Positions 1 through 6,568 of a stretch of DNA of 9,397 nucleotides are shown here, one piece after another (within the stretch, counting starts at the first letter, position 1; each line of letters starts with the position of its first letter). Source of the stretch: RYN-433 sp036558265 (GTDB lineage Bacteria > Planctomycetota > Phycisphaerae > Tepidisphaerales > Tepidisphaeraceae); assembly GCA_036558265.1 (NCBI GenBank), contig DATBFY010000792.1, positions 1 to 9,397 on the forward strand, read 5' to 3'. The position numbers and the translations under genes are program-made. The notes under the pieces are model-generated. The model was not told the DNA's origin. It made no database searches and saw only the letters and a list, made by a program, of their open reading frames with translations.

Positions 1-1030
1 CGCGCTTCGATCAACGCCGCATTCCGTGATGGAGAAACGCCTCGTCCCACCTTCGGGCGACAAACACGATTACATGTCGATCGCGCCCTACTTCTGGCCC
101 GACCCCGCCAAGCCCGACGGCCTGCCCTACATCCGCAAGGACGGCCAGGTCAACCCGCAGCGCGGCAACGCCGACACGGATGCCAAGGCGCTGGGCCAGA
201 TGTCCGGCAACGTGCAGACCCTCGCGCTCGCGTTCTACTTCACGGGCAACGAACAATACGCCACCCACGCCGCCAAACTCCTGCGCGTCTGGTTCATCGA
301 CGCGGGGACGCGGATGAACCCGAATCTTAATTTCGCCCAGGCCATTCCCGGTCGCTCGGCGGGGCGCGGCATCGGCATTATCGATACGGTCAGCCTGATT
401 TACCTCGTCGATTCGATCGGACTGCTCGGGCAGTCCAAGGCCTGGACCGCCGACGATCAGAAGGCGATGGTGGCTTGGTTCGACGCGTACCTCGATTGGA
501 TGTTAACGAGCAAAAATGGCAAAGATGAAGCCGCCGCGACGAACAACCACGGCGTCTGGTACGACGCCCAAGTGACGGCGTACGCGCTCCTGGCCCGCAA
601 GACGGACCTGGCGCGCCAGATGGTCGAATCCGCCAAATCCAAGCGAATCGTCGCCCAGATCCGCGATGACGGCTCGATGCCGCGCGAGCTGGCGCGCACG
701 AACTCGCTGAGTTACAGCCTGTACAACCTGACGGCCTTCTTCAACCTGGCGAATCTGGGGAAACATGTCGGGGTGGATCTTTGGAATTATCCACCGAAAC
801 AGGCGCCCCGCCTGCGAAAGGCGCTGGACTACCTCGCCCCCTACGTCGATCCCGACAAGCACTGGCCCCACGAACAGATCAGCCAGGCCAAGCGTAAATC
901 GAACGAGCTGCCGGCGCTGCTCCGGCGGGCATCCATTGCCTATGGTGAGCCCGATTACGATGATCTCCGGCGTAAGTTCGCCTCGGACCATTTGAACGAT
1001 AGTCGCATGCTCCTCCTGTATCCGCATTAG
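1..1030 (+). CDS. Alginate lyase family protein, 5'-truncated by the window edge
   Basis: Predicted polysaccharide lyase of the alginate lyase superfamily (PF05426-like, alpha/alpha-toroid fold), which cleaves uronate-containing polysaccharides by beta-elimination, usually after export. The frame is open from base 2, before the GTG-ATG at 26-31, and the upstream residues ALRSTPHS fit the family, so the true start lies outside the window; about 342 residues are visible. Numbering from the GTG at 26: a family-typical PPSGDKHDYMS block at 8-18, APYFWPDP at 20-27, a DGLPYIRKDGQVNP block at 31-44, the signature NNHGVWYD at 173-180 (Asn/His of the active site region) and RELARTNSLSYS at 220-231 with the conserved Arg and Tyr. 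The C-terminus ends naturally at a TAG. The signal peptide expected for this family cannot be seen. Substrate specificity cannot be read from sequence; the family also includes enzymes acting on other uronates and many uncharacterised members. Confidence 0.9.
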   Translation, partial: ALRSTPHSVMEKRLVPPSGDKHDYMSIAPYFWPDPAKPDGLPYIRKDGQVNPQRGNADTDAKALGQMSGNVQTLALAFYFTGNEQYATHAAKLLRVWFIDAGTRMNPNLNFAQAIPGRSAGRGIGIIDTVSLIYLVDSIGLLGQSKAWTADDQKAMVAWFDAYLDWMLTSKNGKDEAAATNNHGVWYDAQVTAYALLARKTDLARQMVESAKSKRIVAQIRDDGSMPRELARTNSLSYSLYNLTAFFNLANLGKHVGVDLWNYPPKQAPRLRKALDYLAPYVDPDKHWPHEQISQAKRKSNELPALLRRASIAYGEPDYDDLRRKFASDHLNDSRMLLLYPH

Positions 1031-1110
1031 TTGGATATCCGCGAACCCCTGATCCCCTCTGGTGGCTGGTGTCGGCAGCGCATCGGGCCAACGAAAATCT
1101 GCGCGGCGCG

Positions 1111-1135
1111 TTGTACAATTGGACGCAACCAAGGA
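1111..1135 (+). promoter_or_regulatory. Weak -10-like element and ribosome binding site for the Lys-rich protein gene
   Basis: TACAAT at 1114-1119 matches the sigma70 -10 consensus at 5 of 6 positions, inside an 8-bp palindrome TTGTACAA (1111-1118). No convincing -35 is seen 16-18 bp upstream. AAGGA at 1131-1135 is a good Shine-Dalgarno sequence 6 bp before the ATG. The RBS is solid; the promoter is tentative. Confidence 0.35.
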
Positions 1136-1141
1136 CACCCC

Positions 1142-1573
1142 ATGAACTCCCTGCGCAACGCCCTGATTCTGATCCTGTCCGTCGCCCTCACTGCGACCTT
1201 GTCCTACGCCAAGCCCAAGGGCGCCGAGCCCCCCAAGACCGACAAGCCCAAGAAGGACGCCAACGAGTTGATCGGCACGGTGCTCAAGATCGACGACACC
1301 AAGCTGGTCATCCAGACGCACGGCAAGGCGTCGTCGGAGGTCAGCGTGGCGACCGACGCCCGCACGCAGTTCCAGGTTCATGACAAGCCCGCGGCCTTCA
1401 AGGACATCAAGCCCGGCATGCAGGTCGTGATCACGCCGATGACCGGCACGGCGGAGAAGGTCGTCGTCGCGGAGGACACCAAGGACCAGAAGAAGAAGGA
1501 TAAGGAGAAGAAAAAGAAGAAGGACAAGAAGAATTCCGCGTCGCCGGCACCCGCGGGAAATGGACAACAGTAA
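1142..1573 (+). CDS. Exported small protein with Lys-rich arms and a beta-rich (OB-like) core, unknown function
   Basis: 143 residues, not assigned to a characterised family. The ATG at 1142 is chosen because AAGGA (1131-1135) lies 6 bp upstream and it opens directly on a signal peptide: hydrophobic residues 7-20 ending in a SYA cleavage site at 21-23. The mature protein starts with a Lys/Pro-rich stretch (24-39). Next comes a compact beta-rich segment (about 41-110, GTVLKIDDTKLVIQT, then DIKPGMQVVITP) that resembles small OB-like domains such as DUF5666-type proteins. A Lys tail follows at 114-130, with 12 Lys in 17 residues, then a short Ser/Ala/Pro/Gly end. The frame stays open upstream to 1031, but those codons look non-coding. 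A 111-bp gap separates it from the lyase, and a strong terminator follows it, so it is probably its own transcription unit. The basic tail could bind polyanions (polysaccharide, nucleic acid, phospholipid); that is inference. Confidence 0.8.
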   Translation: MNSLRNALILILSVALTATLSYAKPKGAEPPKTDKPKKDANELIGTVLKIDDTKLVIQTHGKASSEVSVATDARTQFQVHDKPAAFKDIKPGMQVVITPMTGTAEKVVVAEDTKDQKKKDKEKKKKKDKKNSASPAPAGNGQQ

Positions 1574-1612
1574 CCGCGAGACCCGCACGGCGCGCCAACA
1601 GCTTTGCCACAC

Positions 1613-1640
1613 AGCCCCGGCACTTGCCGGGGTTCTTTTT
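1613..1640 (+). terminator. Rho-independent terminator after the Lys-rich protein gene
   Basis: Perfect 7-bp GC stem CCCCGGC (1615-1621) / GCCGGGG (1626-1632) with an ACTT tetraloop, extendable by G-T and A-T at the base (1613-1614 with 1633-1634). It is followed by TTCTTTTT (1633-1640). It lies 39 bp after the stop at 1573 and only 27 bp before the next start codon. Confidence 0.9.
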
Positions 1641-1655
1641 CGCGCCGCCCTCGCC

Positions 1656-1661
1656 TACCAT
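1656..1661 (+). promoter_or_regulatory. Possible -10 element for leaderless HD-hydrolase mRNA
   Basis: TACCAT (TAnnnT pattern) ends 6 nt before the ATG at 1668, the spacing expected when transcription starts on the A of the start codon. No SD is present and the upstream terminator leaves only 27 bp for a promoter. The -35 region overlaps the terminator T-tract (TTCTTT, 1633-1638) and matches poorly. Confidence 0.3.
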
Positions 1662-1667
1662 GCGATC

Positions 1668-2267
1668 ATGGACGACGTCGCCTCCGACCGCCTGCAAAAG
1701 CAACTCGCCTTCCTCCTCGAGATCGACAAGCTCAAGCAGGTTTTCCGCCGCACGCTGATCGCCGACGGCTCGCGCCGGGAGAACGACGCGGAGCACTCCT
1801 GGCACCTGGCGATCATGGCGGCGGTGCTGGCCGAATATGGCCCGCCGGAGCTGGACCTGGCGCGCGTCATGAAGATGCTGCTGGCGCATGACCTGGTTGA
1901 GATCGACGCGGGCGATACGTACTGCTACGACGCCGCCGCCTGCCTCACCCAGAGCGATCGCGAGGCCACCGCCGCCCGGCGCGTGTTTTCCCTGCTCCCT
2001 GCCGACCAGGCCGACGATTTGCGCGCCCTGTGGGAAGAATTTGAGTCCCGCCAGACCGCCGAGGCCCGCTTCGCCGCCGCCCTCGACCGCGTCCAGCCGG
2101 TCCTCCTGAACCATCACACGCAGGGCAAAGCCTGGCGCGAGCACGGTGTCACCCGCGCCCAGGTCATCGAGCGCAACCGGCACATCGACGCCGGCGCGCC
2201 GCAGCTTTGGACCTTAATCCGCACGCTGATCGACGATGCGGTGGATAAGGGCTACCTCAATCCTTGA
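1668..2267 (+). CDS. HD-domain phosphohydrolase, YfbR/HDDC2-like
   Basis: 199 residues, within the usual size of the HD_3 (PF13023) family, cytosolic metal-dependent phosphohydrolases that include YfbR 5'-deoxynucleotidase and human HDDC2. Visible metal/active-site residues: H43 in the RENDAEHSWH block, the HD doublet H74-D75 in LLAHDLVEIDAGDT, E78 and D83, and the distal D140 in AALDRVQP. The family fold begins at about residue 8 (RLQKQLAFLLEIDKLK), which fits the ATG at 1668; upstream codons in the frame run back through the terminator and are not family-like. No Shine-Dalgarno precedes the ATG, and TACCAT at 1656-1661 suggests a leaderless message. The 3' end overlaps the opposing nosL gene by 11 bp. 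Substrate is probably a (deoxy)nucleoside monophosphate by analogy only. It shows no functional tie to N2O reduction. Confidence 0.88.
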   Translation: MDDVASDRLQKQLAFLLEIDKLKQVFRRTLIADGSRRENDAEHSWHLAIMAAVLAEYGPPELDLARVMKMLLAHDLVEIDAGDTYCYDAAACLTQSDREATAARRVFSLLPADQADDLRALWEEFESRQTAEARFAAALDRVQPVLLNHHTQGKAWREHGVTRAQVIERNRHIDAGAPQLWTLIRTLIDDAVDKGYLNP

Positions 2268-2721
2268 GCCGTCCCAAAAGTTGATCGCGGCTGAACGTGC
2301 CGCCCTGCCCATGCGAGATATCGGCGGCGGCGGATCGCGCGGCCTGGGCGGAGGCGTAGGCGGCGATGCCCGTTCCCATCGGTGTGGCCAGGTCGTCGGA
2401 CTTGACGTAGGTGGCGGAGGTCGCGTCGATCCACTGCCGCATCGCGGCATCCCTCGCGTACCAGTGAACCTGCGCCGCGCTGTCGGGCGGCTTGAACTTG
2501 AGCATCTCGCCAACGTCGTCAAAGACCAGCCGCTCGACCGCTCCGTCGCGCTCGAACACCACCGCCGCCGCGTAACGCTCGTCCTCCAGGATCATCCCGC
2601 ACGCGTGGCAGGTGTCCTGGCCGAACCGTATTTCCGGCGGACCCAGCTCCTCACGACGATCACAGCCCGAGATCAGCAATACCGCCGAAATCAACGTGAT
2701 AACTCGAGTCGCGCGGTTCAT
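2257..2721 (-). CDS. nosL: NosL, copper-binding lipoprotein for NosZ maturation
   Basis: 154-residue copper chaperone that supplies Cu(I) for the CuZ site of N2O reductase from the outer face of the membrane. The N-terminus is a lipoprotein signal: hydrophobic 7-18 and lipobox LISGC with lipidated Cys at 20, followed by Asp 21. The diagnostic NosL motif CHACGM is at 38-43 (C38, C41, M43). A second family block, TPMGTG, at 113-118 carries the conserved Met115. The start at 2721 is chosen because its ATG overlaps the nosY stop as ATGA (2718-2721) and begins the signal peptide; the frame is open further upstream (to 2787) inside nosY, but that segment is not lipoprotein-like. It is the last gene of the nos cluster. 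Its stop lies inside the opposing HD-hydrolase gene (11-bp convergent overlap). Only one NosL is present. Confidence 0.95.
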   Translation of the reverse strand: MNRATRVITLISAVLLISGCDRREELGPPEIRFGQDTCHACGMILEDERYAAAVVFERDGAVERLVFDDVGEMLKFKPPDSAAQVHWYARDAAMRQWIDATSATYVKSDDLATPMGTGIAAYASAQAARSAAADISHGQGGTFSRDQLLGRLKD

Positions 2722-3644
2722 AGCGGCCTCCGGCCAAAGCAGGCGGCGGCGAGCACGAGCGGCAGCACGACCCACGCGGCGAGACACCCGATCAGCACCA
2801 CCGGCAGCCCCGTCGCGCCGAACGTGTTGCTCGCGTAGAGGCCCGCCGGGCCCAGGAGGTCAAGCGTCGGATCGTACGAGCCGATCACGGCGATCTTGAA
2901 GCATTGCGCCGGGTTGGCGAGCGACGCCAGCAGCAGGCTGCTGGCGCGCAGGCGGAAGAGCACCGCCGATCCCATCAGTCCCAGGTCGCCGACGAAGACG
3001 ATCACGAGCCACGCCATGATGGCGGCACCCGTAGCCGCCGCCGAGCGCCGCGCCAGCACCGAGATGAGCATCCCGACCGAGAGCATCGCCAGCGCGAGCA
3101 GCATCGCGAGGACGACGAGCGTGAGGAACAGCCGCACCTGCCGCGGGTCCGCCCCGCGCGCCAGCGTCAAGGCGCTCAAGCCGAAGCCGACTGCCAGTGA
3201 CCCGACGAGCGCGCCGGCGAGCCCGACGAACTTGGCGAGGAACAGCTCCGTCCGCCCGATCGGCTGCGCCAGCAGGTACGCGAGCGTGCCGCGCTCGCGC
3301 TCCGGGGCGATCGAGGCGGCGCCGATCGTCAGCGCCATCAACGGCACGATCAGCAGCACCAGGTTCACCAGGCTCGCCGCCGTCGCGCCGAATCCCGCGA
3401 ACCCGGACATGGCCGTCCCCACGCGCGACAGGTACGCCAGGCCGATCGCCAGCACCGCGAACGCCGCCGTATAGGTCACGAACCAGCGGTTGCGCAGCGA
3501 GTCGCGCAGCTCCTTGCGCGCCAGCGACAGCACCGTGCGCGGGCTGATCCACGGCTCGCGCGGGCTCGTGCTGACGAAAACGGCATGCCGGCGCGCCGCC
3601 GCGCCGTCGGCGAATCGAAACTCTCTCGTGGCCGGGGCGATCAT
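2718..3644 (-). CDS. nosY: NosY, ABC-2 type permease for NosZ maturation
   Basis: 308-residue membrane subunit of the NosDFY complex, pairing with the NosF ATPase to support CuZ assembly on NosZ in the periplasm. About six TM segments are visible: roughly 54-72, 91-109, 136-160, 170-196, 203-220 and 279-302. The family-typical coupling-helix block SIAPERERGTLAYLLAQP is at 111-128, and a NosY-like NPAQCFKIAVIG..DPTLDLLGPAG stretch at 244-268. The start at 3644 is chosen from ATGA overlap with the nosF stop (3641-3644). With that start there is an extra, poorly conserved N-terminal stretch of about 35 residues before the usual TVLSLARKELRDSLRNRW beginning, making the protein some 30 residues longer than the 276-residue Pseudomonas NosY. 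It also overlaps the nosL start by ATGA, so the three genes appear translationally coupled. Confidence 0.94.
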   Translation of the reverse strand: MIAPATREFRFADGAAARRHAVFVSTSPREPWISPRTVLSLARKELRDSLRNRWFVTYTAAFAVLAIGLAYLSRVGTAMSGFAGFGATAASLVNLVLLIVPLMALTIGAASIAPERERGTLAYLLAQPIGRTELFLAKFVGLAGALVGSLAVGFGLSALTLARGADPRQVRLFLTLVVLAMLLALAMLSVGMLISVLARRSAAATGAAIMAWLVIVFVGDLGLMGSAVLFRLRASSLLLASLANPAQCFKIAVIGSYDPTLDLLGPAGLYASNTFGATGLPVVLIGCLAAWVVLPLVLAAACFGRRPL

Positions 3645-4423
3645 GCGAACCTCCGGATCCCGTGACCGCTCACGATCGCCACTTGCTCCAGGCGATCCTC
3701 AAGCGCGTCGGTTGAAAATACTTCATCGAATTGATCAAGACGATCGGCTGCCAGGGCATCGCCCGCCAGGTGCAGCCGGGTCGTCGCCACGTCCGTCACA
3801 ACCCGGCCGGACTCCAGCGTCAGCACGCGATCCGCGAGCCCGCGCACCTCTTCAGGCCGGTGCGAGATGAAGAGGATCGTCTTGCCGGCCGCCTTTAGAC
3901 CCACCAGCAGCTCCATCAGGGAGCCTCGACCCGCTGAGTCCAGGTTCGACGTCGGCTCGTCCAGCACCAGCACCGGCGGGTCGTTCAGGAGCGCCACCGC
4001 CAGGGCCAGCCGCTGCTTCATCCCGCCCGATAGCTCGCGCACGCGCTTGCGGGCATGATCGAGCAAGCCCAGCGATTGCAACCCCGGCTCGCAGTCGCCG
4101 GCGTCGGCGCCGCGGATCCGCGCGATGTACCGGGCCGCCTCGATCACGCGAAAGTCATCGTAAAACGCCAGCTCCTGCGGCACGTAACCCAAGAGCCGCC
4201 GCACGCGCTTCCCCTCGCGCCGCACGTCCAGACCCGCGACCCGGATCGAGCCCTCGAAATCAATCAGCCCCAGCAGGCAGCGGATCAGCGTCGTCTTGCC
4301 CGCCCCGTTCGAGCCCCACAGCGCGATCGACTGCCCCGCGAGCACGTCGAAGCTCACCCCGTCGAGCACCCGCGCCCGCCCGAATCGCTTGCGCACCTGG
4401 TCGATCTGGATCATCGCGTTCAT
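3641..4423 (-). CDS. nosF: NosF, ABC transporter ATPase for NosZ maturation
   Basis: 260-residue cytoplasmic ATPase subunit of the NosDFY complex that powers the step delivering copper/sulfur for CuZ assembly. All ABC motifs are intact: Walker A GSNGAGKT at 37-44, Q-loop Q83, signature LSGGMKQ at 131-137, Walker B VLVLDEP at 151-157, D-loop NLD at 160-162, H-loop His188. The start at 4423 (MNAMIQIDQV) has AAGG upstream at 8-nt spacing and lies 5 bp after the nosD stop; an internal Met at position 4 (4414) is the alternative. The frame is open another 31 codons into nosD but without ABC-like sequence. It overlaps nosY by 4 bp. The match to NosF rather than to a general ABC exporter rests on the flanking nosD and nosY. 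Confidence 0.94.
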   Translation of the reverse strand: MNAMIQIDQVRKRFGRARVLDGVSFDVLAGQSIALWGSNGAGKTTLIRCLLGLIDFEGSIRVAGLDVRREGKRVRRLLGYVPQELAFYDDFRVIEAARYIARIRGADAGDCEPGLQSLGLLDHARKRVRELSGGMKQRLALAVALLNDPPVLVLDEPTSNLDSAGRGSLMELLVGLKAAGKTILFISHRPEEVRGLADRVLTLESGRVVTDVATTRLHLAGDALAADRLDQFDEVFSTDALEDRLEQVAIVSGHGIRRFA

Positions 4424-4428
4424 GGGTT

Positions 4429-5799
4429 TCACCTTAGCTCTCGTTGGGCGAGGGACACGACGCAGGCGCCTGCAGCCAGGAGGCCCAGCGCCGCGCACAG
4501 CCCACCCGCCGACCATCCGGACGGCGCGGCCATCAGCGCGGTCGCCTGGGCATGCACCGGCCGCATCAGCGGCGCCGTGTCGATCGCCCGCACCTGCGGC
4601 TTGACCACCGGAAAGGCGCGCGACGCCAGTTCCACTGCCTGCTGCGCGGGGCTGAACAGGAACAAGCGCAGCCGCGGCTCGCGATCCATCAGGTTCTCAA
4701 ACAGGCTTTGCGACTTGTGCGTCACGTCCCCCACGCCGTCGCCGTTCGCGTCATATCCCCGGTAATCGCTCCAGTAATTCCCCACACCCTCCACCGTGAA
4801 CGCGTTCCCGCGCAGGTTCCCCCCGCCGAAGACCGCCACCTGCTCGACGTTGTCGAAGAACGAGTTTTCGACGAAGCGGTTGTTCCGCACCGACGGCATC
4901 AGCCCCAGCGCCACGTCGTTGTATGCAAAGACGTTCCGCCGGTACGTGTGCGTCAGGTCGTCGCGCGACGGCGAATTGTCCACGTGCAGCGCCACCCGGT
5001 TGTCGGCGAAGACGTTGTCGTGTACCTCCACCCCATCCACGTCCTTCAGCCCCAGTCCAAACCCGCTGGGCCCGCGGTTGTGCGCCACCACGTTGCGGTT
5101 GAGCTTCAGCCCCTGCCCGTACATCAGGAAGATGCCCACCGAGTTGTCGCGCAGGTCGTTAGCCTCAACGGTCGCCTGCCCGGCGTACATGAAGTGGATG
5201 CCGTATCGGCAGCGTTCGACCTTGTTGCGGCGGACGACCAGGTCCTTTGAGTACCACATCACCAGGTCACGGCAGTCGCGCACGTGATTGCGCTCGATCA
5301 CGGCGCGGTCGCTGTTCCACAGCTTGATCCCGTCACCCCGTCGTGCGATCGCCAGATCCAGCTTGCCGGCCACCTCGTTGTGGCGGATCACCGCATCGGA
5401 CGCGTTTCGCAGCGTGATGCCGAAAAGCGCATCCTCGACCAGGTTGTCCTCGATCACGGCACCCGCCGCCGCCAGGACGATCCCCGCGTTCTCCTGGTCC
5501 AGATTGATCCCCGTCCGACGAATGACGAAACCCCGCAGCGTCGTCCCGGCCGCCAGGATCTTCACGACATCGCCATCCCCGGTCCCCTCGATGATCACCC
5601 CCGGGCCATCGGCGATCAGGATCAGCGGCTTATCGATGACGATCGGCCCGGCATACCGCCCGGGGCCGACGTGGACCGTGTCGCCCGGCGCGGCGGTGGC
5701 GATGCGGGATTGAAGGGTTGGCATTCCCGCGGTGGTATGCGCAGCCAACACGACCGCGCCACAGCCGGCCAGCAACAGGATGGTGAAGATGCGGATCAT
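4429..5799 (-). CDS. nosD: NosD, periplasmic beta-helix maturation factor with C-terminal TM anchor
   Basis: 456-residue right-handed beta-helix (CASH/carbohydrate-binding and sugar-hydrolysis repeat) protein that works with NosF-NosY to assemble the CuZ cluster of NosZ. The N-terminus is an export signal (hydrophobic 4-20). Repeated N-x-V/I rungs fill about 60-335. Family blocks include RRGDGIKLWNS at 153-163, GIHFMYAG at 200-207, GIFLMYG at 222-228, and GNYWSDYRGYD followed by NGDGVGD (340-358), a metal-loop-like Dx(N)xDGxGD pattern. After a conserved MDREPRLRLFLFSPAQQAVELASRAFP-type region (371-397), residues about 431-450 form a C-terminal TM helix ending in RELR. The start at 5799 has GAGG five bases upstream. 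LLAGC at 9-13 superficially resembles a lipobox but would give an unusually short signal. It follows the NosB-like gene by 53 bp and precedes nosF by 5 bp. Confidence 0.95.
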   Translation of the reverse strand: MIRIFTILLLAGCGAVVLAAHTTAGMPTLQSRIATAAPGDTVHVGPGRYAGPIVIDKPLILIADGPGVIIEGTGDGDVVKILAAGTTLRGFVIRRTGINLDQENAGIVLAAAGAVIEDNLVEDALFGITLRNASDAVIRHNEVAGKLDLAIARRGDGIKLWNSDRAVIERNHVRDCRDLVMWYSKDLVVRRNKVERCRYGIHFMYAGQATVEANDLRDNSVGIFLMYGQGLKLNRNVVAHNRGPSGFGLGLKDVDGVEVHDNVFADNRVALHVDNSPSRDDLTHTYRRNVFAYNDVALGLMPSVRNNRFVENSFFDNVEQVAVFGGGNLRGNAFTVEGVGNYWSDYRGYDANGDGVGDVTHKSQSLFENLMDREPRLRLFLFSPAQQAVELASRAFPVVKPQVRAIDTAPLMRPVHAQATALMAAPSGWSAGGLCAALGLLAAGACVVSLAQRELR

Positions 5800-5852
5800 G
5801 TAAACCTCGACACTTGCTTGGCAGACGCCCGCAGGGCCGCTCGTCGTTCCCT

Positions 5853-6515
5853 CTACCCCCGCGCATCCACCAACGGCTTGTACGCCCGACGGTGCAGGTA
5901 CAACCCCACCAGCACCAGCAGCGCTGCTGCCGTCGCCAGCACCAGCCCCGGCCCCGCCGACGCCACCGTCGCAAATTGACCGACCTTCCCCGTCCCCAGG
6001 ATCGGCGGCGTGAACGGCTTGATCGACGTGGAGAGCGGCGCGTGCGGGTTCAGCTCATGGCCGAAGCGGCTCATCCAGTAGTGCAGGTCCACCAGGAAGA
6101 ACACGGGGAACAGCACCGCCGGCAACGCCAGCAGCGCCGCCCACCGGTTATGGATGAAGATCGCCCCCTCGATGAGCAGGATCAGCGCGATCGTCGCCGC
6201 GATCGCCAGCGTCCGCTCGAACTGCGCCGCCTCGCCCAGTGGCCGCATCCCGATGTAGTGATTGAGCTGGTCGATCTCGGCCACGTCCCCCTCCAGTCGA
6301 TTGAGGTACGCCTGCACGTTCAGGCCCTGCGGATACTGCGGCGCCCGCAGCGTCATCCGCCAGTACGGCAAAAACAACGACGCCAGCAGCGCCACCCGCG
6401 CCAACAGCAGCACGAAGTTCGGCGCCGCGTACCGTCCGGCATGACTCACCAGCTCCCCCTCCGGCACCCGCGGGCCAAGGACCGAACTCAGAAATCGAGC
6501 TGCGACGGCGGACAT
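5853..6515 (-). CDS. nosB: NosB-like four-TM membrane protein of clade II nos clusters
   Basis: 220-residue integral membrane protein in the position (between nosZ and nosD) of the NosB-type protein of clade II nos clusters such as that of Wolinella. TM helices are at about 33-51, 101-121, 126-145 and 185-207. Conspicuous loop motifs: APQYPQGL at 58-65, IDQLNHYIGM at 81-90, DLHYWMSRFGHELNPHAP at 143-160 and PFTPPILG at 167-174. I recall the same blocks (NHYIGM, GHxLxP, PPxxG) in membrane proteins of other clade II clusters, which supports the family call more than position alone. His 86, 145, 153, 158 and Met 90, 148 are possible metal or haem ligands (inference). The start at 6515 is chosen because GAGAGG lies 6 nt upstream; ATG 6533 has GGAG abutting the codon, and ATG 6587 would read through a strong hairpin. 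Its biochemical role is not established, so the symbol is provisional. Confidence 0.75.
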   Translation of the reverse strand: MSAVAARFLSSVLGPRVPEGELVSHAGRYAAPNFVLLLARVALLASLFLPYWRMTLRAPQYPQGLNVQAYLNRLEGDVAEIDQLNHYIGMRPLGEAAQFERTLAIAATIALILLIEGAIFIHNRWAALLALPAVLFPVFFLVDLHYWMSRFGHELNPHAPLSTSIKPFTPPILGTGKVGQFATVASAGPGLVLATAAALLVLVGLYLHRRAYKPLVDARG

Positions 6516-6568
6516 GGGACGCCTCTCTTTCATCTCCGTGGGGCAGACATTCCCGTCTCTCTCGAAGA

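Noticed and set aside
1505..1524. Programmed frameshift site in the A-rich Lys codons
   Set aside because: No canonical A-AAA-AAG heptamer and no downstream alternative frame with recognisable sequence; the zero frame ends normally at 1573.
503..1612. A long minus-strand open frame across the lyase and Lys-rich genes
   Set aside because: Leu/Arg/Gly-rich shadow that spans two unrelated plus-strand genes and the gap between them.
5761..5799. NosD as a lipoprotein (LLAGC at residues 9-13)
   Set aside because: The signal before Cys13 would be only 12 residues with a short h-region, and the hydrophobic segment continues past the Cys to residue 20, fitting an ordinary signal or anchor better.
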